A DNA stretch of 64,000 nucleotides, taken from the NCBI GenBank assembly GCA_913778205.1, contig CAJYUW010000031.1, positions 124,001-188,000 on the forward strand. The letters run 5' to 3'. Shown here in pieces: positions 56,343-64,000 of the stretch (position 1 is its first letter; each line of letters begins with the position of its first letter). This DNA comes from an uncultured Curtobacterium sp. Its GTDB lineage: Bacteria > Actinomycetota > Actinomycetes > Actinomycetales > Microbacteriaceae. The position numbers were made by a program, and so were the translations under genes. Below the pieces are notes generated by a model. The model worked only from the letters and a program-made list of their open reading frames with translations. It did no database searches and was not told where the DNA came from.

Positions 56343-57332
56343 ATGCTCGGAGACGTGACCCGTCTCCGACGCTCCGCGACCGGCGGTCGCGGCTACCACC
56401 GCGTCCGCTCCGGTCGCGGCTTCTCGTACCGCGACCCGGACGGGAGGACCGTCACCGACCCGGCGGTCCGCCGGCGTCTCGAGGACCTCGTGATCCCGCC
56501 GGCGTGGGACGACGTCTGGATCTCGCCGTACGACAACGGGCACGTCCTCGCGACCGGCATCGACGGCGCCGGACGACGCCAGTACATGTACCACCCGAGC
56601 TGGCGCGAGCGGATGGACCGCATCAAGTACGACCGGGCCCTCGCCCTCGCCGAGTCGCTGCCCTCGGCCCGGCGGATGGTCACGCGGGACCTCCGGCGTC
56701 CGGAACCGGACCGGCAGCGGGCACTCGCGGCGGCCTTCCGCATGCTCGACCAGGGGTCCCTGCGCGTCGGGTCCGAGCGGTACGCGACCGAGCACGGCAG
56801 CCGCGGCCTGTCGACGCTGCTCTGCGCGCACGCGCACGTCTCGGGCGACGACATCGAGCTCGACTTCCCGGGCAAGAGCGGGCAGGAGTGGTCGTCGTCC
56901 ATCCACGACCACGACCTCGCGACCGTCATCGCGGGCATGCAGCGTCGCGGACCGAACGCCCGCCTGCTCTCGTTCCGCGAGCGCCGGGGCGCCGACTGGG
57001 AGCCGCTCTCCGCCGAGGACATCAACACCTACGTGAAGGAGCGCGCCGGCGACGACTTCACGGCGAAGGACTTCCGCACCCTGCACGGCACGGTCGCCGC
57101 CGCGGTGGACCTCGCCAGGACCGGGCCGCAGTCCAGCCAGGCGAAGCGGCGGAAGGCGGTGTCGCACGCGGTGAAGGCCGCGAGCGACGAGCTCGGGAAC
57201 ACCCCGACGGTCTGCCGACAGAGCTACGTCGACCCGCGGCTGCTCGACGCCTACGAGCACGGGGAGACGATCGATCCCGAGCGGCTGCACGCCGCCGAGT
57301 CCGAGGTCCGGGCGCTGCTCTACCGGCAGTGA
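56343..57332 (+). CDS. DNA topoisomerase IB (poxvirus-like)
   Basis: A 329-residue type IB topoisomerase that relaxes supercoils through a 3'-phosphotyrosyl intermediate. The N-terminal domain has GRGFSYRDPDG and VIPPAWDDVWISP. The catalytic domain has FRMLDQGSLRVGSERYA (first Arg), GKSGQEW (beta-hairpin Lys), KDFRTLHGT (Arg ~245) and the active-site Tyr ~295 in VCRQSYVDP. Bacterial members are accessory topoisomerases scattered among actinobacteria. The ATG at 56343 follows GGGTGGG; a GTG six bases earlier is possible. Confidence 0.93.
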   Translation: MLGDVTRLRRSATGGRGYHRVRSGRGFSYRDPDGRTVTDPAVRRRLEDLVIPPAWDDVWISPYDNGHVLATGIDGAGRRQYMYHPSWRERMDRIKYDRALALAESLPSARRMVTRDLRRPEPDRQRALAAAFRMLDQGSLRVGSERYATEHGSRGLSTLLCAHAHVSGDDIELDFPGKSGQEWSSSIHDHDLATVIAGMQRRGPNARLLSFRERRGADWEPLSAEDINTYVKERAGDDFTAKDFRTLHGTVAAAVDLARTGPQSSQAKRRKAVSHAVKAASDELGNTPTVCRQSYVDPRLLDAYEHGETIDPERLHAAESEVRALLYRQ

Positions 57333-57412
57333 CCGATCAGCCCGTCCGATGACGTACGGTTGACCACCGTGCCGCCCACCCCACACCCGGCACGGAAGGA
57401 CCCCCGACAGTC

Positions 57413-58228
57413 GTGACCGACGAGTGCATCCACGGTTTCCCCACCGAGCTCTGCGACATCTGTTCCCCCCGCCAGCGGGAGACCCCCGCTGAACCCACCG
57501 CCCCGGCCCCGCGCCGGACCCGCATCACCACCGACCTCCGGTCCACGCCCGCACCGTCCCGCGTCCCCGGCGGCCCGCTGCGGTCGGCCGTCCCGGAACT
57601 GCCCGAACCCCGCGTGTTCGCCTCGCTCCGGGCGCACCACGTCACCCACATCGACAACCTCGCCGCGATCGTGTCGGACGGCGCGATCGTCGCCGCCGCC
57701 GACGCGACCCCGGCGGTCGACGTCAGCTCCGAGGCGACCCGGACCGCCAGGACCGCGGCGACCGCACCGGACGGGCGTCCGGTCGCCGGCCACGTGGCGT
57801 TCACCCTGTCGCCCGACGCGACCCGCTGGGACGAGCTCCGTCGCGGCGCCGAGGACGACCGGTGGTCCGACGCTGCCCGCCGTACCCGGGCGACCGACTA
57901 CGTCGTGCTGGTGGTCCCGGTGTCCGCGTTCGGCGCCTCGGTGATCGTGGCCGACCAGGACGCCGAGGCCGAGGACGTCCGGTTCGCCGTCGGCCCGGAG
58001 GCCGCGACCAACCTCATCCGCCGCACCGACTTCACCGACCCGGAGATGCACGGCCTCGAGCTGCTCGCCGGGCCGAGCGTGCCGTTCTCGTCCGTCGCCG
58101 TGGTCGGCGTGCCGAACGACCGCGCGCGCCAGCAGGTCAAGGCGATCATCGCCGAGCACGGCGGCCACGCACCCCGCGTCGCGGTCTTCCCGCCGTGGTT
58201 CGTACCGCCCGTGGTCGACGCCGAGTAG
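57413..58228 (+). CDS. DarT-like (DUF4433) ADP-ribosyltransferase homologue with N-terminal zinc-type motif
   Basis: A 271-residue protein. Residues 1-20 hold a C5-x-H7 ... C14-x2-C17 cluster (ECIHGFPTELCDICS) that looks like a small zinc knuckle. A Pro-rich linker follows. From ~70 the sequence matches the DarT/DUF4433 fold: HHVTHIDNLAAIVSDG (NAD-binding His/Asn, 79-82), HVAFTLSPDATRW, DYVVLVVPVSAF and MHGLELLAGPSVPFSSVAVVGV, in which E216 aligns with the DarT catalytic Glu. DarT enzymes ADP-ribosylate thymidine in single-stranded DNA. The antitoxin DarG (macrodomain) is not adjacent: upstream is a topoisomerase, downstream a terminator and the S10 operon. It may be a self-regulated or non-toxic relative. 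GTG start. Confidence 0.72.
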   Translation: MTDECIHGFPTELCDICSPRQRETPAEPTAPAPRRTRITTDLRSTPAPSRVPGGPLRSAVPELPEPRVFASLRAHHVTHIDNLAAIVSDGAIVAAADATPAVDVSSEATRTARTAATAPDGRPVAGHVAFTLSPDATRWDELRRGAEDDRWSDAARRTRATDYVVLVVPVSAFGASVIVADQDAEAEDVRFAVGPEAATNLIRRTDFTDPEMHGLELLAGPSVPFSSVAVVGVPNDRARQQVKAIIAEHGGHAPRVAVFPPWFVPPVVDAE

Positions 58229-58243
58229 CGCGGTACGCGACGC

Positions 58244-58284
58244 CGCAGCATGCCCTCCCGACCACGTCGGGAGGGCATGCTGCG
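58244..58284 (+). terminator. Strong terminator after the DarT-like gene
   Basis: A perfect 18-bp stem (CGCAGCATGCCCTCCCGA and complement) with the five-base loop CCACG, 15 bases after the stop. Confidence 0.93.
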
Positions 58285-58379
58285 TGTCGGGGCGTCGCGT
58301 GCCTCCAGGCCGTCGGATCCCCGCGAATCCGGGGGAGTGGGCCGATCCCGACACGCCCGTGATCCGCGACACGCCCGGG

Positions 58380-58408
58380 TTGCAGCGTCGGCGAGCCTGT
58401 GGGAGACT
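58380..58408 (+). promoter_or_regulatory. Candidate S10 operon promoter
   Basis: TTGCAG and GAGACT lie 17 bases apart. Transcription from here would give a ~335-base leader before rpsJ. Confidence 0.45.
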
Positions 58409-58750
58409 TGTCCGGTTCCGAATTCCGCAGGGCGCTCGCGCCCGCAGGATCACTGCTCTGGCAGTGCACAACCCCCTTGTTCAGCAGGGCTGGGTTGGGC
58501 CGCAGGCAGCAGAACACGATCGAATCCCCCGCGAAGCGCCACGAGCACTGCTGTGCCCGGAGCGTGGGGGAAGCGACATGCCCACGCTGGACGGCCCAGG
58601 TCGCCCGCGCGGTTGACAGGAGAACAGCGGTCATCCCCAGTGGATGCGGCCGGTTGGTTCAGGTAAACGGCCTGGCCCGCAGGAATGCGGAGTGCAGGCG
58701 GCGTCAGGCGGCCCGGAAGGGTGCGCGGCGCAGAGAGGACAAAGAGACAC
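58409..58750 (+). other. S10 operon leader
   Basis: A gene-free stretch of about 340 bases before rpsJ. It contains a small hairpin CACTGC-TCTG-GCAGTG (58451-58466) and several GC-rich half-sites. No riboswitch or open frame was recognised. In other bacteria the S10 leader can bind L4; whether this one does is not known. The ribosome-binding site for rpsJ is in GAGAGGAC (~58733-58740). Confidence 0.4.
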
Positions 58751-59059
58751 ATGGCGGGACAGAAGATCCGCATCCGGCTCAAGTCGTACGACCACGAGGT
58801 CATCGACACGTCGGCCCGGAAGATCGTCGACACGGTGACCCGTGCCGGTGCGACCGTGGTCGGCCCGGTGCCGCTCCCCACCGAGAAGAACGTGGTCACC
58901 GTGATCCGTTCTCCCCACAAGTACAAGGACTCGCGCGAGCACTTCGAGAAGCGCACGCACAAGCGGGTCATCGACATCGTCGACCCGACGCCGAAGGCCG
59001 TCGACTCGCTCATGCGACTCGACCTCCCGGCCGACGTCAACATCGAGATCAAGCTGTAA
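58751..59059 (+). CDS. rpsJ: 30S ribosomal protein S10
   Basis: 102 residues; [39 protein letters not shown] and [19 protein letters not shown] are canonical. It is part of the 30S head and the transcription antitermination complex (NusE). It is the first gene of the S10 operon; twelve bases separate it from rplC. Confidence 0.98.
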   Translation: MAGQKIRIRLKSYDHEVIDTSARKIVDTVTRAGATVVGPVPLPTEKNVVTVIRSPHKYKDSREHFEKRTHKRVIDIVDPTPKAVDSLMRLDLPADVNIEIKL

Positions 59060-59071
59060 GGGGGCTGACCA

Positions 59072-59725
59072 ATGGCGAACTCCACCAAGACCGTCAAGGG
59101 CCTCCTCGGCAAGAAGCTCGGGATGACCCAGGTGTGGGATGAGAACAACAAGTTCATCCCCGTGACCGTGATCGAGGTCGGCCCGAACGTGGTCACCCAG
59201 ATCCGCAACGTCGAGCGCGACGGCTACGAGGCGATCCAGATCGCCGCCGGCGCCATCGACCCGCGCAAGGTCAACAAGCCGGCCGCCGGCCACTTCGAGG
59301 CCGCCGGCGTGACCCCGCGTCGCACCCTCACCGAGATCCGCACCAACGACTCCGCCGAGTACACACTCGGCCAGGAGCTCACCGTCGACACGTTCGAGGC
59401 GGGCCAGAAGGTCGACGTCGTCGGCACCTCCAAGGGCAAGGGCTTCGCCGGTGTCATGAAGCGCCACGGCTTCGCGGGCGTCTCCGCGTCGCACGGTGCG
59501 CACCGCAACCACCGCAAGCCCGGTTCGATCGGCGCCTCGTCGACCCCGTCGCGTGTCTTCAAGGGCATGCGCATGGCCGGTCGCATGGGCGGCGAGCGCG
59601 TGACCGTCCTCAACCTCACGGTGCACGCCGTCGACGCCGAGAAGGGTCTGCTGCTCGTCAAGGGCGCCGTCCCCGGTGCTCGTGGCCGCTCCGTCTTCGT
59701 CCGCACCGCCGTGAAGGGTAAGTGA
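59072..59725 (+). CDS. rplC: 50S ribosomal protein L3
   Basis: 217 residues; [20 protein letters not shown] at the start and [14 protein letters not shown]...[15 protein letters not shown] in the central loop that reaches the peptidyl-transferase centre. It follows rpsJ with GGGGG upstream and overlaps no gene; the rplD ATG is two bases after its stop. Confidence 0.98.
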   Translation: MANSTKTVKGLLGKKLGMTQVWDENNKFIPVTVIEVGPNVVTQIRNVERDGYEAIQIAAGAIDPRKVNKPAAGHFEAAGVTPRRTLTEIRTNDSAEYTLGQELTVDTFEAGQKVDVVGTSKGKGFAGVMKRHGFAGVSASHGAHRNHRKPGSIGASSTPSRVFKGMRMAGRMGGERVTVLNLTVHAVDAEKGLLLVKGAVPGARGRSVFVRTAVKGK

Positions 59726-59727
59726 TC

Positions 59728-60387
59728 ATGGCCACCGAGACCGCAACCACGATCGACGTCCTCGACGCGACCGGGGCCGTCGCCGGCAGCATCGAGCTGC
59801 CCGCCGCGCTCTTCGACGTCGAGACCAACGTCCCGCTGATCCACCAGGTCGTCACCGCGCAGCTCGCCGCCGCGCGTCAGGGCACCCACAAGACCAAGAA
59901 CCGCGGCGAGGTCCGCGGTGCGGGTCGCAAGCCGTTCAAGCAGAAGGGCACCGGCCGCTCCCGTCAGGGTTCGGTCCGCGCTCCGGAGCACACTGGCGGT
60001 GGCGTCGTCCACGGACCGACCCCGCGCGACTACTCGCAGCGCACCCCGAAGAAGATGATCGCCGCTGCTCTGCTCGGCTCGCTCTCGGACCGCGCCCGCG
60101 GTGGCCGCATCGCCGCTGTGGAGGGCTTCGTCCCGGCCGAGGTGCCGTCGACCAAGACCGCCCGCACGCTCATCGAGAAGGTCGCGCCCGTCAAGAACGT
60201 GCTCGTCGTGCTCGAGTCGGACGACGAGCTCACGCTCAAGTCGGTCCGCAACCTGCCGAACGTCCACGCGCTCTCGTACGGCCAGCTCAACGCCTACGAC
60301 GTGCTCCGTGCCGACGCGCTCGTCTTCAGCAAGAGCGCACTCGACGCCTTCATCGCGTCGAAGACCGCGAAGGAGATCTCCGCATGA
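59728..60387 (+). CDS. rplD: 50S ribosomal protein L4
   Basis: 219 residues. The tunnel loop [20 protein letters not shown] and [19 protein letters not shown], and the C-terminal [20 protein letters not shown], are typical. In enterobacteria L4 also represses its own operon. The ATG at 59728 is chosen over an in-frame GTG at 59722 that overlaps the rplC stop. The stop overlaps rplW (ATGA). Confidence 0.98.
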   Translation: MATETATTIDVLDATGAVAGSIELPAALFDVETNVPLIHQVVTAQLAAARQGTHKTKNRGEVRGAGRKPFKQKGTGRSRQGSVRAPEHTGGGVVHGPTPRDYSQRTPKKMIAAALLGSLSDRARGGRIAAVEGFVPAEVPSTKTARTLIEKVAPVKNVLVVLESDDELTLKSVRNLPNVHALSYGQLNAYDVLRADALVFSKSALDAFIASKTAKEISA

Positions 60388-60683
60388 GCGGCTTCAACAA
60401 GGACCCGCGCGACATCATCATCTCGCCGGTCGTCTCGGAGAAGAGCTACGGTCTGATCGACCAGGGCAAGTACACGTTCATCGTGGACCCCCGCTCGAAC
60501 AAGACCGAGATCAAGCTCGCCATCGAGAAGATCTTCGACGTCAAGGTCGCGAGCATCAACACGCTGAACCGCCCGGGCAAGACCCGTCGCACGCGTTTCG
60601 GCATGGGCAAGCGCAAGGACACCAAGCGCGCCATCGTGACGCTCAAGTCCGGTTCGATCGACATCTTCACGGCTGTCGGCTGA
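60384..60683 (+). CDS. rplW: 50S ribosomal protein L23
   Basis: 99 residues; [40 protein letters not shown] and [16 protein letters not shown] [20 protein letters not shown]. It lies at the exit of the ribosomal tunnel and docks SRP and trigger factor. The ATG overlaps the rplD stop. Confidence 0.98.
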   Translation: MSGFNKDPRDIIISPVVSEKSYGLIDQGKYTFIVDPRSNKTEIKLAIEKIFDVKVASINTLNRPGKTRRTRFGMGKRKDTKRAIVTLKSGSIDIFTAVG

Positions 60684-60701
60684 GGACCAGAGGGATAAAT
60701 C

Positions 60702-61541
<840 letters not shown>

Positions 61542-61552
61542 GAGTTCAGAAG

Positions 61553-61834
61553 ATGCCACGCAGTCTGAAGAAGGGCCCCTTCGTCGACGAGCACCTGCTC
61601 CGCAAGGTCGTCACGCAGAACGAGGCCAACACCAAGAACGTGATCCGCACCTGGTCGCGTCGCTCGATGATCGTCCCGAACATGCTCGGGCACACGATCG
61701 CCGTGCACGACGGCCGCAAGCACATCCCGGTGTTCGTCACCGAGTCGATGGTCGGTCACAAGCTCGGCGAGTTCGCGCCGACCCGCACCTTCCGTGGTCA
61801 CGTGAAGGACGACAAGAAGGGCCGTCGCCGCTAA
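61553..61834 (+). CDS. rpsS: 30S ribosomal protein S19
   Basis: 93 residues; [40 protein letters not shown] and [20 protein letters not shown] are canonical. It forms a complex with S13 in the 30S head. Confidence 0.98.
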   Translation: MPRSLKKGPFVDEHLLRKVVTQNEANTKNVIRTWSRRSMIVPNMLGHTIAVHDGRKHIPVFVTESMVGHKLGEFAPTRTFRGHVKDDKKGRRR

Positions 61835-61859
61835 CGCGGGGACGCAGAGGAGGAACGAA

Positions 61860-62252
61860 ATGGTGGAGTCGATCGCACGCGTGCGACACATCCGCGTCAC
61901 GCCTCAGAAGGCCCGTCGCGTCATCGAGCTGATCCGCGGCAAGCAGGCCCACGAGGCGCTCGCCATCCTGAAGTTCGCGCCGCAGGCCGCTTCGGAGCCC
62001 GTGTACAAGCTGGTCGCCTCGGCGATCGCGAACGCCCGGGTGAAGGCGGACTCGACGAACAGCTTCCTCGACGAGCGCGACCTCTACGTGAGCCGCGTCT
62101 TCGTCGACGAGGGCACGACCCTGAAGCGGTTCCAGCCGCGTGCCCAGGGCCGCGCCTTCCGCATCAACAAGCGCACCAGCCACATCACGGTCGTCCTCGC
62201 GACGCCGGAAGAGGCTGAGGCCGCCGCGACGAGCAAGAAGGCGAGCAAGTAA
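61860..62252 (+). CDS. rplV: 50S ribosomal protein L22
   Basis: 130 residues; [20 protein letters not shown], the hairpin loop [20 protein letters not shown] that lines the exit tunnel, and an acidic/Ala-rich C-terminus. GAGGAGGAA precedes the ATG. Its stop overlaps the rpsC ATG (TAATG). Confidence 0.98.
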   Translation: MVESIARVRHIRVTPQKARRVIELIRGKQAHEALAILKFAPQAASEPVYKLVASAIANARVKADSTNSFLDERDLYVSRVFVDEGTTLKRFQPRAQGRAFRINKRTSHITVVLATPEEAEAAATSKKASK

Positions 62253-63049
62253 TGGGCCAGAAGGTCAACCCGTACGGCTTCCGTCTCGGGATCACGACGG
62301 ACCACGTCTCGCACTGGTTCACCGACAGCACCAAGGCCGGTCAGCGCTACGCCGACTACGTGGCCGAGGACATCAAGGTGCGCGAGTACCTGAAGAAGAC
62401 CCTCGACCGTGCCGGCGTCGCCCGCATCGAGCTCGAGCGCACCCGTGACCGTGTCCGCGTGGACATCCACACGGCGCGTCCGGGCATCGTCATCGGTCGT
62501 CGCGGTGCCGAGGCCGAGCGCGTCCGTGGCGAGCTCGAGAAGCTCACCAAGAAGCAGATCCAGCTCAACATCCTCGAGGTCAAGAACCCCGAGACCGAGG
62601 CCCAGCTCGTCGCGCAGGGCATCGCCGAGCAGCTCTCCGCCCGTGTCGCGTTCCGTCGCGCCATGCGCAAGGGCCTGCAGGGTGCACAGCGCGCCGGCGC
62701 CAAGGGTGTCCGCATCCAGGTGTCGGGTCGCCTCGGCGGCGCCGAGATGTCGCGCTCGGAGTTCTACCGCGAGGGCCGCGTGCCCCTGCACACGCTCCGC
62801 GCGAACATCGACTACGGCTTCTACGAGGCCCGGACCACGTTCGGCCGCATCGGCGTGAAGGTCTGGATCTACAAGGGCGACATCACGAACAAGGAGCTCG
62901 CTCGCGAGCAGGCGAACCAGCGTTCGTCGCGCCCGGAGCGTCGTGGCGGCCCCCGTGGCGAGCGCGGCGACCGTCGTGGCGGCGACCGTGGCGGCCGTCA
63001 GCAGCAGGCCCCGCAGGACGCGCCGGCCGGCGCAGGAGTTGAGGCGTAA
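62252..63049 (+). CDS. rpsC: 30S ribosomal protein S3
   Basis: 265 residues, with the KH domain ([20 protein letters not shown]) and the C-terminal S3 domain ([20 protein letters not shown]). A ~45-residue Arg/Gly/Gln-rich tail ([20 protein letters not shown]) extends beyond the usual core, as is common in actinobacteria. It is part of the mRNA entry helicase. Confidence 0.98.
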   Translation: MGQKVNPYGFRLGITTDHVSHWFTDSTKAGQRYADYVAEDIKVREYLKKTLDRAGVARIELERTRDRVRVDIHTARPGIVIGRRGAEAERVRGELEKLTKKQIQLNILEVKNPETEAQLVAQGIAEQLSARVAFRRAMRKGLQGAQRAGAKGVRIQVSGRLGGAEMSRSEFYREGRVPLHTLRANIDYGFYEARTTFGRIGVKVWIYKGDITNKELAREQANQRSSRPERRGGPRGERGDRRGGDRGGRQQQAPQDAPAGAGVEA

Positions 63050-63051
63050 CC

Positions 63052-63471
63052 ATGCTTATCCCCCGTCGAGTCAAGCACCGCAAGCAGCACCACCCGAAGC
63101 GTTCGGGTCAGGCGACCGGTGGCACCAAGGTCAGCTTCGGCGACTTCGGTATCCAGGCGCTCACCCCGGCGTACGTGACGAACCGGCAGATCGAGTCCGC
63201 TCGTATCGCCATGACCCGTCACATCAAGCGTGGCGGCAAGGTCTGGATCAACATCTATCCGGACCGTCCGCTCACCAAGAAGCCGGCCGAGACCCGCATG
63301 GGTTCCGGTAAGGGTTCCCCCGAGTGGTGGGTCGCCAACGTCAAGCCGGGCCGTGTGCTCTTCGAGCTCTCCGGCGTCAACGAGGACATCGCCCGCGAGG
63401 CGTTGACCCGTGCAATCCACAAGCTGCCCCTCAAGGCACGCATCATCAAGCGCGAGGAGGGCGACGCATAA
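63052..63471 (+). CDS. rplP: 50S ribosomal protein L16
   Basis: 139 residues; [31 protein letters not shown] [20 protein letters not shown] and [20 protein letters not shown]. It binds near the A site. The stop overlaps the rpmC start (TAATG). Confidence 0.98.
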   Translation: MLIPRRVKHRKQHHPKRSGQATGGTKVSFGDFGIQALTPAYVTNRQIESARIAMTRHIKRGGKVWINIYPDRPLTKKPAETRMGSGKGSPEWWVANVKPGRVLFELSGVNEDIAREALTRAIHKLPLKARIIKREEGDA

Positions 63472-63791
63472 TGGCGATCGGTTCCAAGGAGCTCCGTCCG
63501 ACTGAGCTCGACACGTTCGAGAACGAGCGGCTCGCCGACGAGCTGAAGAAGGCCAAGGAGGAGCTGTTCAACCTCCGCTTCCAGTCGGCCACCGGCCAGC
63601 TGGAGAGCCACGGTCGTCTTCGCGCCGTCAAGCGCGACATCGCCCGCATCTACACCGTCCTCCGCGAGCGCGAGCTCGGCATCCGTGCCACCCCCGCGCC
63701 CGTCGAGACCGCCCCGAAGGCCAAGAAGTCGACGAAGAAGGCTGAGAAGCCCGCCGAGTCGACCGCGGCCGAGACCGCCGAGGAGAACTGA
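63471..63791 (+). CDS. rpmC: 50S ribosomal protein L29, with extended C-terminus
   Basis: 106 residues. The first ~70 are L29 ([59 protein letters not shown]). A Lys/Ala/Glu/Pro-rich tail of ~35 residues follows, longer than typical L29 (~65-80). The stop overlaps the rpsQ ATG. Confidence 0.96.
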   Translation: MAIGSKELRPTELDTFENERLADELKKAKEELFNLRFQSATGQLESHGRLRAVKRDIARIYTVLRERELGIRATPAPVETAPKAKKSTKKAEKPAESTAAETAEEN

Positions 63792-64000
63792 TGGCGAACG
63801 AAGAGAACACCTCCGCCGCCTCGACCCGCGGCTACCGCAAGACGCGCCGCGGCTACGTGACGAGCGACAAGATGGACAAGACCATCGTGGTCGAGGTCGA
63901 GGACCGCGTGAAGCACGCGCTCTACGGCAAGATCATCCGCCGCACGTCCAAGGTGAAGGCCCACGACGAGCTCGGCACCGCTGGTGTCGGCGACCTCGTC
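63791..64000 (+). CDS. rpsQ: 30S ribosomal protein S17 (cut by window edge)
   Basis: The first 70 residues are visible: a short actinobacterial N-terminal extension ([20 protein letters not shown]) and the core [20 protein letters not shown]. The 3' end lies outside the window. Confidence 0.96.
   Translation, partial: MANEENTSAASTRGYRKTRRGYVTSDKMDKTIVVEVEDRVKHALYGKIIRRTSKVKAHDELGTAGVGDLV

Overview
The window is high-GC DNA with GTG and TTG starts, ATGA/GTGA gene overlaps, actinobacterial-type core genes and an LAFTG (class E sortase-like) wall-sorting signal. This fits an actinobacterium of the family Microbacteriaceae, and Curtobacterium is my best guess at genus (inference, no database search). 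No tRNA, rRNA, CRISPR array or IS element was recognised.

Layout. 1-5.8 kb: an FHA-FtsK/EssC-like ATPase cut by the left edge, with a secreted partner, divergent from a membrane-anchored protein and a lipoprotein. 6.0-10.5 kb: small minus-strand genes (CGNR/ABATE regulator, SprT-like protein, helical-repeat protein, RYGEQADAP-repeat membrane protein, spermidine-synthase-like enzyme) around a non-coding array of palindrome-rich ~72-bp repeats. 10.6-13.9 kb: a membrane protein with a NarL-type two-component system, then a PH-like membrane protein. 14.2-21.7 kb: rpoB-rpoC and a strong terminator. 21.8-24.3 kb: a compact accessory locus with a Sec-exported, Trp/Lys-rich amphipathic peptide gene, a small membrane protein and an ABC transporter; it reads like an undescribed non-lantibiotic bacteriocin/self-immunity cassette. 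24.3-25.7 kb: VOC protein and double-GNAT acetyltransferase. 25.9-39.2 kb: a type IV pilus cluster (pilB, pilT, pilC, two major-type pilins, three minor-pilin-like genes, pilD, pilM, pilN-like, pilO-like).

39.5-42.3 kb: three membrane or anchored proteins and a 37-bp tandem repeat. 42.4-47.0 kb: the str operon rpsL-rpsG-fusA-tuf. 47.2-58.2 kb: an MT0933-type small protein, a 2833-residue DUF11-repeat surface protein between two related hairpin terminators, a type IB topoisomerase and an apparently orphan DarT-like protein. 58.3 kb to the right edge: a long leader and the S10 operon rpsJ-rplC-rplD-rplW-rplB-rpsS-rplV-rpsC-rplP-rpmC-rpsQ, with rpsQ cut by the edge.

Transcription and translation core genes are thus interleaved with surface and interaction systems: pili, a wall-anchored giant protein, an exported peptide with its transporter, and a toxin-family ADP-ribosyltransferase homologue. 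The peptide/ABC locus, the orphan DarT-like gene and the 72-bp array look the least explained.
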